A stretch of 64,000 bases of DNA from Sphingomonas taxi (GCA_003240625.1 QFMX01000006.1:62001-126000), one strand, 5' to 3'; shown: positions 52,654 through 62,412, counted from the first letter of the stretch. A program made the numbers and translations. Notes: a model not told the origin generated them from the letters alone.

Positions 52654-53436
52654 TCAGCCGTACCGGCCGGTGATGTAATCCTTGGTCCGCTCTTCGCGGG
52701 GATTGGTGAAGATGTCGGAGGTGTTGCCGTATTCGACCAGCGTGCCGAGGTGGAAGAACGCGGTTTTCTGGCTGACGCGCGCGGCCTGCTGCATGTTGTG
52801 CGTGACGATCACCATCGCATAGCGGCCGCGCAGTTCGTGGATCAGCTCCTCGATCTTGGCGGTCGCGATCGGATCGAGTGCCGAGCACGGCTCGTCCATC
52901 AGGATGACCTCGGGATCGACCGCTATCGCGCGGGCGATGCAGAGACGCTGCTGCTGGCCGCCCGACAACGCCGTGCCGCTGTCGCTCAGCCGATCCTTGA
53001 CCTCGTCCCACAGGCCGGCGCGGCGCAGCGACTTCTCGACGATCCGATCGAGATCCGCCTTGGCACCCGCCAGACCGTGGATGCGCGGGCCGTAGGCGAC
53101 GTTCTCGTAGATCGATTTCGGGAACGGGTTCGGCTTCTGGAACACCATGCCGACGCGGGCACGGAGCTGCACCACGTCCATGTCGGGCGAGTAGATATCC
53201 TGGCCGTCGAGCTTGATCTCGCCGGTCACGCGGGCGCTGGCGACGGTGTCGTTCATGCGGTTCAGCGTGCGCAGGAAGGTCGACTTGCCGCAGCCCGACG
53301 GGCCGATGAACGCCACCACCTCGTCCTGGTCGACGTCGATCGAGACGTTGTCGATCGCCAGCTTGCTGCCATAGGCCACGGAGACGTTCCGCGCCGTCAT
53401 CTTGAGAATCGGCATTTTCAGGTTCTTGGTCATCAC
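52654..53436 (-). CDS. pstB: Phosphate ABC transporter ATP-binding protein PstB
   Basis: PstB powers phosphate import. The 260-aa ATPase has Walker [10 protein letters not shown] near residue 43, the Q-loop in VFQKPNPFP, signature LSGGQQQRL, Walker [14 protein letters not shown] and the switch [20 protein letters not shown] and the C-terminal [10 protein letters not shown] are PstB-specific. The ATG overlaps the pstA stop by four bases. Confidence 0.97.
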   Translation of the reverse strand: MMTKNLKMPILKMTARNVSVAYGSKLAIDNVSIDVDQDEVVAFIGPSGCGKSTFLRTLNRMNDTVASARVTGEIKLDGQDIYSPDMDVVQLRARVGMVFQKPNPFPKSIYENVAYGPRIHGLAGAKADLDRIVEKSLRRAGLWDEVKDRLSDSGTALSGGQQQRLCIARAIAVDPEVILMDEPCSALDPIATAKIEELIHELRGRYAMVIVTHNMQQAARVSQKTAFFHLGTLVEYGNTSDIFTNPREERTKDYITGRYG

Positions 53437-54731
53437 CAGCGGGTCTCGAATCGGTTGCGGAGGTAGATCGCGACGCCGTTCATCGCGAGCAGGAAGACGA
53501 GCAGGACGATGATCGCGGCGGAGGTCTTCTCGACGAAGCCGCGGCTGACCTGATCGGACCAGAGGAAGATCTGGACGGGCAGCACGGTCGCGGGGTCCTT
53601 GAGACCGGACGGCGGCGCGGCGATGAACGCGCGCATGCCGATCATCAGCAGCGGCGCGGTCTCTCCCAGCGCGCGTGCCATGCCGATGATCGTGCCGGTG
53701 AGTATGCCCGGCAGCGCGAGCGGCAGGACGTGGTGGAACACGACCTGGACGGGCGACGCGCCGATGCCGAGTGCCGCGTCGCGGATCGAGGGCGGCACGC
53801 TCTTGATCGCGTTGCGGCCGGCGATGACGATGACCGGCATCGTCATCAGCGCGAGCGTCAGGCCGCCAACGATCGGCGCCGATCGCGGCATGCCGAACGT
53901 GCCGAGGAACACCGCGAGCCCAAGCAACCCGAAGATGATCGAGGGGACCGCCGCGAGGTTGTTGATCGACACCTCGATCAGGTCGGTCCAGCGGTTCTTC
54001 GGTGCATATTCCTCGAGATACAGTGCCGACAGCACGCCGATCGGGAAGGCGAGCAGCAGCGTGACGACCATCGTCAGCAGCGATCCCTTGAACGCGCCCC
54101 AGATGCCGACGCGGGTGGCATCGGTGGAGTCCGCCGAAGTCAGGAAACCGGCGTTGAACCCACGGCTCAGGGCGCCGCTCGCCTTCAACCGCGCGACGAT
54201 GGCCTCCGCATCGGGTGTGCCGTTGCCCTTGGCGGCGACGTCGATCGGGCTGGAGACGGGGACTTCGAACACCGTCTTGCGCTGAAGCAGCGACGGATCG
54301 GCCTTGATCGCGTCACGCACCACCGCCCACGCGCCGTCGGACAGCAGATTTGCACCATCCTTGCCGTATTTGGTGCTTGCCGCGGCCAGCACGGTGCCTT
54401 CGAGGCCCGCACCTGCGAGCGCGAGATCGGCGCCGCGACCGACGAGGCGGGCGGGCTCGATCGGCAGTTTCGCGGCGGCGAGATCGACCGGGAGCGACAC
54501 GCGCGTCTCGACGAAGCCGCTCGCGCCCTGCATCACCATCGTGATCAGCAGATAGGCGAGGAACGCCGCCGACAGCCACACCGCGGCGAGCCCGGCGAAG
54601 CGGAAGCGGCGCTCGGACGCGTAACGGCGGCGGATCCGCGACTGCATCGCCTCCGTCGTCCAGTCGGTCGGCACGCGACGCACGGGCTCGGCACTCGTCG
54701 TGGGGATCTGGGGCACGAGCGTGTCACTCAT
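53433..54731 (-). CDS. pstA: Phosphate ABC transporter permease PstA
   Basis: The 432-aa permease has a long N-terminal region with one membrane helix ([18 protein letters not shown]) and a periplasmic segment of about 140 residues. This is the extended PstA form of alphaproteobacteria. The permease core follows, with [20 protein letters not shown] and the ATPase-docking EAA loop [20 protein letters not shown], then [11 protein letters not shown]. It overlaps pstC by eight bases and pstB by four. Confidence 0.94.
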   Translation of the reverse strand: MSDTLVPQIPTTSAEPVRRVPTDWTTEAMQSRIRRRYASERRFRFAGLAAVWLSAAFLAYLLITMVMQGASGFVETRVSLPVDLAAAKLPIEPARLVGRGADLALAGAGLEGTVLAAASTKYGKDGANLLSDGAWAVVRDAIKADPSLLQRKTVFEVPVSSPIDVAAKGNGTPDAEAIVARLKASGALSRGFNAGFLTSADSTDATRVGIWGAFKGSLLTMVVTLLLAFPIGVLSALYLEEYAPKNRWTDLIEVSINNLAAVPSIIFGLLGLAVFLGTFGMPRSAPIVGGLTLALMTMPVIVIAGRNAIKSVPPSIRDAALGIGASPVQVVFHHVLPLALPGILTGTIIGMARALGETAPLLMIGMRAFIAAPPSGLKDPATVLPVQIFLWSDQVSRGFVEKTSAAIIVLLVFLLAMNGVAIYLRNRFETRW

Positions 54732-56100
54732 AGGCTTCGCGGTACCGTTTCACGACGCGCAGCGCGACGATGTTGAGAAGGAGCGTGACCACGAACAGCG
54801 TCAGGCCGAGCGCGAACGCGGCGAGCGTCTTGGGGCTGTCGAATTCCGCCTCGCCGGTCAGCAGGTCGACGATCTGCTTGGTGACGGTGGTGGTGCTGGC
54901 GAACGGGTTAAGCGTCAGCGTCGCGACACCGGAGGCGGCCATCACGACGATCATCGTCTCGCCGATCGCGCGCGACACCGCCAGCAGCACGCCGCCGACT
55001 ACACCGGGGAGGGCGGCGGGGAGCAGCACGCGGCGGATCGTCTCGGACGACGTCGCGCCCATCGCGAGACTGCCGTCGCGCATCGACGAGGGGACCGCAG
55101 CGATCGAATCGTCCGCCATCGAGGACACGAACGGGATGATCATGATGCCCATCACGAGGCCAGCGGCGAGCGCGCTCTCGGACGATGCCCAACTGATCCC
55201 GATCGACACCGCGAAGTCGCGCACCGCGGGGGCGACGGTCAGCGCCGCGAAATAGCCGTAGACGACGGTCGGGACGCCCGCGAGCATCTCGAGGATCGGC
55301 TTCATCCATTTGCGCGTGTTCGGCGCGGCGTATTGCGTGAGGTAGATCGCGCTCATCAGCCCGAACGGTATCGCGACGATCATCGCGATCACCGCGCCGA
55401 TGAAGAACGTGCCCCAGAACAACGGCACCGCGCCGAGCGACGCGCCGGGATCGCGCCCGTCGATGACCTGTGGGCTCCAATGCGTGCCGAACAGGAAATC
55501 GGTGATCGGCACGACCGAGAAGAACCGAGCGGATTCATACAGCAGCGAGGCGACGATGCCGACCGTGGTCAGGATCGCGATCAACGATGCGCCGAGCAGC
55601 ATCAGCATCACCACCCGCTCGACCTGCGTCCGCGCGCCGAAGCCGGGCTTCACGCGGGTGAAAGCAAACGCGCCGCCGGCAAAGGCGAGCAGCAACGCGA
55701 GGGCAGTGGCGATCCAGTCGTAGCGTGTCTGCGCGGCGGCGTAGGAGGGGGCGAGCGTCCGGGAGAGCCCGTGGAACGCGCCGAAGCTGCGCCCCTCGGC
55801 AAGGCTGCGCGCTTCGGAAAGGATCGACGCGCGATCGAAGCCGGGCGGTGGGAGTTGCATCGCGGCGGGCGTCGCGAGCACGGTGTCGGTGACGAGCGCG
55901 GGTGAGGTCATCGACCAGATGACGAGGAAGATCAGCGGCGGAACGGCGGTCCACAGCGCGACGAACCAGCCATGGTGCGACGGTAGCGAACTGAACCGCA
56001 CGGTGCTGCCGGCGCGGAAGCGCGTGGCGTGAACGCGTGCGGTGAGCCAGCCGATCAGGCCTAGACCGAGGACGAGGAAGAGGAGGGCGATGGCGGACAT
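54724..56100 (-). CDS. pstC: Phosphate ABC transporter permease PstC
   Basis: The 458-aa permease has an N-terminal helix, a second near residues 38-58, and an extra periplasmic stretch before the core. The core contains FLFGTHWSPQVIDGRDPGAS, IPFGLMSAIYLTQYAAPNTR and the EAA loop MRDGSLAMGATSSETIRRVL, then LPAALPGVVGGV. The long N-terminus matches the alphaproteobacterial PstC type. It is separated from pstS by about 300 bases of palindromic repeats. Confidence 0.94.
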   Translation of the reverse strand: MSAIALLFLVLGLGLIGWLTARVHATRFRAGSTVRFSSLPSHHGWFVALWTAVPPLIFLVIWSMTSPALVTDTVLATPAAMQLPPPGFDRASILSEARSLAEGRSFGAFHGLSRTLAPSYAAAQTRYDWIATALALLLAFAGGAFAFTRVKPGFGARTQVERVVMLMLLGASLIAILTTVGIVASLLYESARFFSVVPITDFLFGTHWSPQVIDGRDPGASLGAVPLFWGTFFIGAVIAMIVAIPFGLMSAIYLTQYAAPNTRKWMKPILEMLAGVPTVVYGYFAALTVAPAVRDFAVSIGISWASSESALAAGLVMGIMIIPFVSSMADDSIAAVPSSMRDGSLAMGATSSETIRRVLLPAALPGVVGGVLLAVSRAIGETMIVVMAASGVATLTLNPFASTTTVTKQIVDLLTGEAEFDSPKTLAAFALGLTLFVVTLLLNIVALRVVKRYREAYE

Positions 56101-56150
56101 TAGATGTGTCCTCCCGATGCTACCCGGCCGGTGTCCACCACGTCATTAGA

Positions 56151-56259
56151 CACCACCCCGGCGGAGGCCGGGGCCCAATTGGGAAGGTTGTAGTAACCGC
56201 GAGCAGCGTCAGCCAAGAGATCGTTGCCCAGTTGGGCCCCGGCCTTCGCCGGGGTGGTG
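56151..56259. repeat. Palindromic intergenic repeat, family A (copy 4, inverted orientation)
   Basis: CACCACCCCGGCGGAGGCCG with GGGCCCAATTGGG is mirrored by CCCAGTTGGGC with CCCGGCCTTCGCCGGGGTGG. It has the same orientation as copy 3. It lies between pstS and pstC inside the operon. Confidence 0.88.
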
Positions 56260-56294
56260 GCTTTGTGGTGAGAGGTTTTTTTAGCAAAATTCCC

Positions 56295-56372
56295 GTTCCC
56301 CCGCGGACGCGGGGGCCCAGCTAAGTTCCGGTATCGAGCTTGGCTCCTGGGCCCCCGCGTTCGCGGGGGAAC
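56295..56372. repeat. Palindromic intergenic repeat, family B (copy 4)
   Basis: GTTCCCCCGCGGACGCGGGG, then GCCCAG, is mirrored by CTGGGCCCCCGCGTTCGCGG then GGGAAC. Together with the adjacent family A copy it makes two strong hairpins directly after the pstS stop. Confidence 0.86.
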
Positions 56373-56401
56373 TAGGAAGGGGGATGGACGGACAGGTGCG
56401 A

Positions 56402-57472
56402 TCATGACAACACCGCCGGATCGAGCACCGTCTCATTCGCAATAATCGCCGCCGACCGCGCCTGAATTTCCGCAGGCGCCGCGATCAACCCCCGCTTCAC
56501 CAGCGGGCCCGTCGCCCCCCAGTTCGCCGCATACAGCTTCAGCAAATTCCGCAAGCCCGGGATCGCGGTCAGGTGCGCCTTCTTCACATAGATATATAGC
56601 GGCCGGGATCCCGGATACCGGTTGTCCGCGATCGATGCGTAGGTCGGCGCGACGCCCGAGATCGACACCCCGTTCACGTCGTCCTTATTCTCTTCGAGAT
56701 AGCTGTAGCCGAACACGCCGATCGCATTGGGATTCGACTGCAGCTTCTGGACGATCAGATTGTCGTTTTCGCCCGCATCGACATACACGCCGTCCTCGCG
56801 CACCCGCGTGCAGAGCGCCTTGTGCGCATCCGGATCGGACTTGGCGAGCGGCTTGGCGGCCGGGTCGCTATCCTCGCACCCCTTGGTCAGGATCAGCTCG
56901 GCCAGCGCATCGCGCGTACCGCTCGTTGCCGGCGGGCCGTAAACCTGAATCGGCACTGCGGGTAGCGCGGGATTGACGTCGCGCCAGACCCGCGCGGTGT
57001 TCGTCTTGCCGCCCGGATTGGCGGCGAGCGCCTTGTAGAGATCGGTCGGCGTCAGCTGCATCTTCGGGCCGTTCTTCGCCTCGGCAAAGGCGATGCCGTC
57101 GATCCCGACCTGGATTTCCATGACGTCGCGCACGCCGTTCTCGGCACAGCTCTTATATTCGCTCGCCTTCATCCGCCGCGACGCGTCCTCGATATCGGGG
57201 TGCGCCGCGCCAACGCCTGCGCAGAACAGCTTCATGCCCGCGCCCGTCCCGGTCGATTCGATTACCGGCGCCTTCGCATCGGGATCGTTCGCCACAAGCT
57301 GCTCGGCGATCATCGTCGTGAACGGATAGACCGTCGACGATCCGACCGCGGTGATCTGGTCACGCGAGCCCGCGCCGCCGCCGTTCGCCTGGTCGACGCA
57401 CGCGGCCAGAGCGCCCGTCGCCGCTCCCAACACCCCAAGAAGAACGAACCGTTGCACCAGAATTCCCGTCAT
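56402..57472 (-). CDS. pstS: Phosphate-binding lipoprotein PstS
   Basis: PstS captures phosphate in the periplasm for the Pst transporter. The 356-aa protein has a signal peptide with lipobox GALAAC. It then has ITAVGSSTVYPFTTMIAEQL, the phosphate-binding STGTGAGMKLFCAGVGAAHP, and PATSGTRDALAELI. IGVFGYSYLEENKDDV is near residue 250. The annotated ATG has only a weak ribosome-binding site; a GTG five codons later is better spaced from GGGAA and would still give the full signal peptide. A Pho box lies just upstream. Confidence 0.94.
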   Translation of the reverse strand: MTGILVQRFVLLGVLGAATGALAACVDQANGGGAGSRDQITAVGSSTVYPFTTMIAEQLVANDPDAKAPVIESTGTGAGMKLFCAGVGAAHPDIEDASRRMKASEYKSCAENGVRDVMEIQVGIDGIAFAEAKNGPKMQLTPTDLYKALAANPGGKTNTARVWRDVNPALPAVPIQVYGPPATSGTRDALAELILTKGCEDSDPAAKPLAKSDPDAHKALCTRVREDGVYVDAGENDNLIVQKLQSNPNAIGVFGYSYLEENKDDVNGVSISGVAPTYASIADNRYPGSRPLYIYVKKAHLTAIPGLRNLLKLYAANWGATGPLVKRGLIAAPAEIQARSAAIIANETVLDPAVLS

Positions 57473-57506
57473 GCACCGGCCTTAGCGGTACTTAAGGCGA
57501 TCCTCT

Positions 57507-57535
57507 GTGACAGTTGGGTTACCCTTTTATGACAG
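57507..57535 (-). promoter_or_regulatory. Pho box with three 11-base-spaced repeats ahead of pstS
   Basis: On the minus strand the sequence reads CTGTCAT-AAAA-GGGTAAC-CCAA-CTGTCAC. Two 7-base units match the PhoB half-site CTGTCA(T/C), and the middle one is degenerate; all three are 11 bases apart. It ends 34 bases upstream of the pstS start codon and overlaps the last codons and stop of phoR. PhoB-dependent activation of pstS and the following genes is the clear prediction. Confidence 0.85.
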
Positions 57536-58745
57536 CGGCTTTCGAGGCCTTGGTTCCCGGCGGCAGAATCACCGAGACGGTCGTCCCGACACCGACCTGG
57601 CTGGCGATATCGAGCCGACCGCGGTGGCGCTCGACGATATGCTTGACGATCGCCAGCCCGAGACCCGTTCCGCCCAGCGATCGGCTGCGCCCGGCGTCGG
57701 CACGGTAGAAGCGCTCGGTCAGCCGCGGGATATGCACCGCGGCGATACCGTCGCCCTCGTCGCGGATCGAAAGCCGGATCATGCCGGCGTCGTCGCGCTT
57801 CAATTCGATCGTCACCGGCGTGCCCGCGCGGCCATATTTCATCGCGTTGCCGATCAGATTGTGGAGCATCTGCGACAGCTGGACGCGGTCGCCCGAGACC
57901 GAGGCGAGATCCGGATCGATCGTCGCGACCAGATCGCGGCCGCGATCGCCCGCCGCCTCCGCCAGTTCCTCCCGCGTGTCCTCGACCAGTTGCGCGAGAT
58001 CGACCGCCTGGTCGGGCAACCGGAACTTCTCCGCCTCGATGCGCGACAGCGAGATCAGGTCCTCGACCAGTCGCTGCATCCGCCGCGCCTCGTCGTCCAT
58101 CACCTTGAGGAAGCGCGCGCGAACCTCCGCATCCTCGCCCGCCTCGTCGCGCAGCGTCTCGATAAAGCCGAGGATCGACGCGAGTGGCGTGCGCAGCTCG
58201 TGGCTGGCGTTGGCGACGAAATCGATCCGCATCCGCTCGGCGGCGTAATTGCCGGTCTGGTCGATCAGGTGGACGATCCGCTGACCGTCCGACGCTTCGC
58301 CCAGCCGCATCTCCCACCGCTGGTCGCGCGTGCCGAGCCCGACCAGCTCGATCGGCCGCTCGCCATCGATCGGGCCCGGCGTGCCGAGCCGCTCGGCGGC
58401 GGCGGGATGGCGGATAGCGACGCGCGCATCCTCGCCCAGGATATGCGCGCCGAGCAACGCCCGCGCCGCCGTGTTCGCCAGAGTCACCCGGCCGTCCTGC
58501 ACCAGCAGCACCGGCGCGACGATCGCATCGAGGACGTCGTCGAGCACGGAGGATGTCGCCGTGCTCGTGTCGGCGGGGGCAGGGGCCTCGTCACCGGTGC
58601 CTGCCGCGACCAGCGCCGCCGCGATCCCGCCGACCAGCGCCACGATCGCCCCCTGCACGTCGCGCGTGATAACGAACACCGCCACCGCCGCGACGACGAC
58701 GACGACGATCGCCCAGAACGTACGCAGGCCAAATCCCGACAACAT
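57519..58745 (-). CDS. phoR: Phosphate regulon sensor histidine kinase PhoR
   Basis: The 408-aa kinase has two N-terminal membrane helices (about residues 9-25 and 30-47) with almost no periplasmic loop, as in PhoR. A PAS-like region (about residues 65-165) is followed by the HisKA motif NASHELRTPLASILGFIETL with the phospho-acceptor His near residue 181. The ATPase motifs are LHNLIGNAMKYGRAG, DEGDGIAAVHI and GGTGLGLAIVKHIVERHRG. Its genes order ahead of pstS and phoB at the end of the operon support the assignment over other kinases. Confidence 0.95.
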   Translation of the reverse strand: MLSGFGLRTFWAIVVVVVAAVAVFVITRDVQGAIVALVGGIAAALVAAGTGDEAPAPADTSTATSSVLDDVLDAIVAPVLLVQDGRVTLANTAARALLGAHILGEDARVAIRHPAAAERLGTPGPIDGERPIELVGLGTRDQRWEMRLGEASDGQRIVHLIDQTGNYAAERMRIDFVANASHELRTPLASILGFIETLRDEAGEDAEVRARFLKVMDDEARRMQRLVEDLISLSRIEAEKFRLPDQAVDLAQLVEDTREELAEAAGDRGRDLVATIDPDLASVSGDRVQLSQMLHNLIGNAMKYGRAGTPVTIELKRDDAGMIRLSIRDEGDGIAAVHIPRLTERFYRADAGRSRSLGGTGLGLAIVKHIVERHRGRLDIASQVGVGTTVSVILPPGTKASKAAVIKG

Positions 58746-58966
58746 GGCATTTCCTCAGGATGGGGGCAGGGCTCGCCCGCAGACGGCATTCCTTAAGACG
58801 GATCGGTGGACGGGGTAATCATCATTCGTCTCGATCGCGATGCCCGGTCGCCTGCTGCCGGCCCGGACGCCTGCTGCCGGGATGGCGGATCGATCTTTCG
58901 CCGCGCGCCTTTCCATAGGTCTGCGGCCGCCTACATGGGCTGCGACGGATACAGGAGCGAGCGATC

Positions 58967-59722
58967 ATGAAGCGGACCGGCAACACCATTCTCATCACCG
59001 GCGGCGGCTCGGGCATCGGCGAGGCCCTCGCGCACCGGTTCCACGATCTCGGCAACACCGTCATCATCGCCGGACGTCGGCAGGACGCGCTCGACAAGGC
59101 GATCGAAGGGCGCGCCGACATGCATGCGGTGACGCTCGACGTCGAGGACCCCGCCGCGATCACGGCGTTCGCCAAGACCGTCATCGATCGGTTTCCCGCG
59201 CTGAACGTCCTGATCAACAACGCCGGCATCATGCGGCGCGAAACGGTCGATACCGCGCGCGATCTCGCGGATGCGGAGGCGATGATCACGACCAACGTGC
59301 TGGGGCCGATCCGGCTGATCGACGCGATGGTCGATCATCTCGTGGCGCGTCCGGATTCCGTGATCGTCAACGTCACGTCGGGGCTGAGCTTCGTACCGTT
59401 GATCGTCGCACCTACCTATTCGGCCACCAAGGCGGCGGTGCATTCCTACACCGTCTCGTTGCGGGAGGTATTGAAGGGCAAGGTGGAGGTCATCGAACTC
59501 GCGCCGCCGGGCGTGCAGACCGAACTGACGCCAGGGCAGGCGACACGCCCCGGCTATCAGCCGCTCGAGGAGTTCGCGGACGAGGTTCTCGCGCTCTTCG
59601 ACGCACAACCGACCCCCGCCGAGATCCTGGTCCAGCGCGTTCGCCCGCTACGCTTCGCCGAGCGCGACCAGCAGGTCGAGACGTTGCTCGCCAAGGTGAA
59701 CGCCGCAGCAAACCCCGAATAA
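58967..59722 (+). CDS. Short-chain dehydrogenase (DltE-like)
   Basis: The 251-aa SDR has GNTILITGGGSGIGEALAHR at the cofactor site, NVLINNAGIMRRE, and the catalytic Ser-Tyr-Lys in NVTSGLSFVPLIVAPTYSAT then K. It belongs to the DltE-like short-chain oxidoreductase group, whose substrates are mostly unknown. No operon partner is present; the next gene is convergent. The 58746-58966 upstream region has a duplicated GCCTGCTGCCGG but no gene. Confidence 0.88.
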   Translation: MKRTGNTILITGGGSGIGEALAHRFHDLGNTVIIAGRRQDALDKAIEGRADMHAVTLDVEDPAAITAFAKTVIDRFPALNVLINNAGIMRRETVDTARDLADAEAMITTNVLGPIRLIDAMVDHLVARPDSVIVNVTSGLSFVPLIVAPTYSATKAAVHSYTVSLREVLKGKVEVIELAPPGVQTELTPGQATRPGYQPLEEFADEVLALFDAQPTPAEILVQRVRPLRFAERDQQVETLLAKVNAAANPE

Positions 59723-59735
59723 CGACGCCTTCGGA

Positions 59736-60416
59736 TCAGACCCGCAGATAGCGGTAATACCAGACCTCGTGGCCCTGCCGCCGTGCCTTGCGCTCGTACC
59801 GCGTCTCGGGCCAGTCGTCGGGGCGGGTCAGGAAGTCGTGCGGCGTCTTTGCCTGCCATTCGAAGTCGCGGCGCGCGTTCATGATCATCATCGACCAGCG
59901 GCAATAGGTCGGGTCGTCGGTGCCGAGCCGGAATTCCGCGCCGGGTTTCAGCTTGGCGGCGATCGTGTCGAGCGGGCCGTGATTGACCATGCGGCGCTTG
60001 GCGTGGCGCGCCTTTCGCCACGGATCGGGGTGCAGCAGATACAGCCGGTCGAGGCTCGCGTCGGGCAGGCGCTCGATCACCTCCAGCGCATCGCCCATGT
60101 GCAGCCGCACGTTGGTCAGTTCGCCGTCGCGGATATGCGCCAGCGCGCCGACCACGCCGTTGAGGAATGGCTCGCAGCCGATGAAGCCGACGTCGGGGTT
60201 CATCGCGGCCTGTCCCGCGAGATGCTCGCCCGCGCCGAAGCCGATCTCGACGTGGAGCGGACGGTTGTCGCCGAACAGCGTCATCGCGTCGATCGGACCC
60301 TCTTCAGGCACCGACAGGTCGGCGAGCGTTTCCTCGACGAGCGCGGCTTGGCCGAGGCGCAGCTTGTGGCCCTGGCGACGGCCGTAAAGGCGGCGGATAA
60401 CAGAAGGATCGTTCAT
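59736..60416 (-). CDS. trmB: tRNA (guanine-N7-)-methyltransferase
   Basis: TrmB makes m7G46 in tRNA using S-adenosylmethionine. The 226-aa protein starts NDPSVIRRLYGRRQGHKLR and has the SAM-binding VEIGFGAGEHLAGQAAMNP. LYLLHPDPWRKARHAKRRMV, a hallmark of the family, follows, and it ends ETRYERKARRQGHEVWYYRY. The ATG at 60416 matches the family N-terminus; the open frame continues 30 codons upstream without a ribosome-binding site. Confidence 0.96.
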   Translation of the reverse strand: MNDPSVIRRLYGRRQGHKLRLGQAALVEETLADLSVPEEGPIDAMTLFGDNRPLHVEIGFGAGEHLAGQAAMNPDVGFIGCEPFLNGVVGALAHIRDGELTNVRLHMGDALEVIERLPDASLDRLYLLHPDPWRKARHAKRRMVNHGPLDTIAAKLKPGAEFRLGTDDPTYCRWSMMIMNARRDFEWQAKTPHDFLTRPDDWPETRYERKARRQGHEVWYYRYLRV

Positions 60417-60472
60417 CGCCGCGTGCCCTAGCGGTGTGGCGCGCCGGAGCAAAGTCCCCCGACAGCCGTTGC

Positions 60473-61339
60473 ATGTCCGTAATGGCCGAACCTCACCCCT
60501 CCGCATCGCTCGATCCCACCGGATCCAAAGAGGACGACATCGACGCGCTCAAGGCCGCCGATGCCAAGGACCTCCATCAAGCCGTGCGCGAGGAGGGCGA
60601 GGACGAGCTCGACCGACCGATCTCGTCGCTGTTCTTCTCCGGGCTCGCGGCGGGCATGGCGATCGCCAGTTCGCTGATCGCCGAGGGTGCGCTCCACGCG
60701 GCGATCCCCGATACGCCGTGGCGATCGATCGTCGTGTCGCTCGGCTACCCGATCGGGTTTCTCGTCGTGGTCCTCGGCCGGATGCAGCTGTTCACCGAGA
60801 GCACGATCACCGCGATGTTGCCACTGGTGACCAAGCCGTCGGGCTGGGCATTGCGGCGGACCTTGCGACTCTGGGGCGTCGTGCTGGGCGCCAATCTCAT
60901 CGGAACGGCGCTGGCCGGCGGCATGATCGCGGCGGGCCTGCTCGGCGGCGGCGAGCTTCGTACCGCGATGATCGAGGTGTCGATGGGGATCACCGAACTC
61001 TCGCCGGGCGCGACGTTCGTCAACGCGATCCCGGCCGGGTTCATGATCGCGATCCTCGCCTGGTCGCTGCCGAACGCGCGCGAACAGTCGTTCCTCGTGA
61101 TCTTCGCGGTCACCTATGTCGTCGCGATCGGCGCGTTCAGCCACTCGGTCGTCGGATCTGTGGAGGCGTGGCTGCTGCTGTTTGTGGGTAAGGTCGGCGT
61201 CGGCGAAGCGCTGGGAGGCCTGATGCTGCCGGCGATCCTCGGCAACTTGCTGGGCGGTGCGGGGTTGTTCGCGCTGTTGGCGCATGCACAGGTGCGCGGC
61301 GAGATGAGCAGCCATAAACCGGGCCGGGAGACACGTTGA
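60473..61339 (+). CDS. Formate/nitrite transporter-family channel (YfdC-like)
   Basis: The 288-aa protein has an acidic, charged N-terminus (KEDDIDALKAADAKDLHQAV) and six hydrophobic segments typical of FNT channels. It has GYPIGFLVVVLGRMQLFTES, then FVNAIPAGFMIAILAWSLPN. These pentameric channels pass small monocarboxylates or related anions; this one resembles the YfdC branch, of unknown substrate. Start could be 60473 or the ATG at 60482. Its stop overlaps the next ATG (TGATG), giving a two-gene operon. Confidence 0.87.
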   Translation: MSVMAEPHPSASLDPTGSKEDDIDALKAADAKDLHQAVREEGEDELDRPISSLFFSGLAAGMAIASSLIAEGALHAAIPDTPWRSIVVSLGYPIGFLVVVLGRMQLFTESTITAMLPLVTKPSGWALRRTLRLWGVVLGANLIGTALAGGMIAAGLLGGGELRTAMIEVSMGITELSPGATFVNAIPAGFMIAILAWSLPNAREQSFLVIFAVTYVVAIGAFSHSVVGSVEAWLLLFVGKVGVGEALGGLMLPAILGNLLGGAGLFALLAHAQVRGEMSSHKPGRETR

Positions 61340-61968
61340 TGGGCGATATCGAACAGGCGGCGAAGTCCGTCGAGAAGGCGGATCGCGCCATGACGCACAA
61401 GGCGGCTGCGCACCGCCACAAGCCGATCGTCAAGGCGACCGGCTTCCTCGCCGAGATCGGCGACCAGCCCCAACTCGTCGCGACCTCGCTCGGGACGGTC
61501 GTGATCGGGCTGGTCGCGCGTCGGCCCGATATGATCCGCGGCGGCGTGCGGATGTTCGCGGCGCACGCAGCGGCCACCTTCGTCAAATCGGCGATCAAGA
61601 GTTCGATCGACCGCACGCGCCCCGAAAAGGCGATCGAGGACGGCAAGTCGCGGTTCGAGGCCGGCGACAGCGACGACCACGAGCAGACCTCGTTTCCGTC
61701 CGGCCACACCGCCGGTGCGGTCGCGGTCGCGCGGGCGGCATCGCGCGATATCGACGGGGCGGGGGCACCGGCCGCGCTGGTCACCGGCGTAGTCGCGGCG
61801 GCACAACCGCTCAACGGCAAGCATTACCTCTCCGACCTCGTCGTTGGTGCTGCGGTCGGCTGGATCGCGGAGGCACTGGTCAGCGCGGTGTTCGACCGGG
61901 TTGCGCCGGTGATCGAAAACGCGGCAGTGGAGAAACTGCCGTTGCTCGACGCTCCCGCTACCGCCTGA
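61339..61968 (+). CDS. PAP2-family phosphatase
   Basis: The 209-aa protein has the three PAP2 motifs: KSSIDRTRP near residue 92, SFPSGHTAG near residue 116 and the final NGKHYLSDLVVG with the catalytic His. It should hydrolyse phosphate esters, probably lipid-linked ones, at the membrane. Hydrophobic helices are fewer than in classic membrane PAP2 proteins. Its ATG starts on the last base of the channel gene's stop. Confidence 0.9.
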   Translation: MGDIEQAAKSVEKADRAMTHKAAAHRHKPIVKATGFLAEIGDQPQLVATSLGTVVIGLVARRPDMIRGGVRMFAAHAAATFVKSAIKSSIDRTRPEKAIEDGKSRFEAGDSDDHEQTSFPSGHTAGAVAVARAASRDIDGAGAPAALVTGVVAAAQPLNGKHYLSDLVVGAAVGWIAEALVSAVFDRVAPVIENAAVEKLPLLDAPATA

Positions 61969-62062
61969 TTAACCCGGATTTTTTCGATCGACGCGGCTGC
62001 GCATGGAACCGTTACGAGCCCGTGACGGTTTGCGACCTCGTCATAACAGGGAAGTCCGTATC

Positions 62063-62347
62063 ATGAAGAAACTCGCCATCGCCACGCTGATCGCCGCCAT
62101 CGCACTCCCGCTCGCAGCATGCGGCGGCAAGGGCGACGACAAGCTCGGCAGCCAGGTCGAGGCCGCCGGCGAGAACCGCGCCGACGCACTCGAGGCCGCC
62201 GCGGACAATCTCGAAGATCGTGCCGAAGCCGTTCGCGACAACGCCGAGCGCCAGTCGGACGCGATCGACGATGCTGACGTCAACGCACAGGCGATGCCGC
62301 AGGCGCAGAAGGACGCGCTGGTCAACGGCAGCGAAAAGCTCCGCTGA
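62063..62347 (+). CDS. Small charged lipoprotein
   Basis: The 94-aa protein has a signal peptide with lipobox IALPLAACGG. The mature part is a highly charged, Ala/Asp/Glu-rich helix (about residues 30-72, for example ADALEAAADNLEDRAEAVRD), suggesting a coiled coil like those of Lpp-type or YtxH-type cell-envelope proteins. AGGGAAG precedes the ATG. Function is unknown; the envelope location is inferred from the lipobox. Confidence 0.8.
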   Translation: MKKLAIATLIAAIALPLAACGGKGDDKLGSQVEAAGENRADALEAAADNLEDRAEAVRDNAERQSDAIDDADVNAQAMPQAQKDALVNGSEKLR

Positions 62348-62380
62348 TCGTCTAGGCGCGAACTCGCGCTAGCGTCAGGG

Positions 62381-62412
62381 CCGCCCTTCGGTACACACCG
62401 GGGGGCGGTTTT
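62381..62412 (+). terminator. Rho-independent terminator after the small lipoprotein gene
   Basis: CCGCCC pairs with GGGCGG, with an inner TCGGT/ACCGG pairing around ACAC, followed by TTTT. It lies 34 bases after the stop. Confidence 0.8.
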
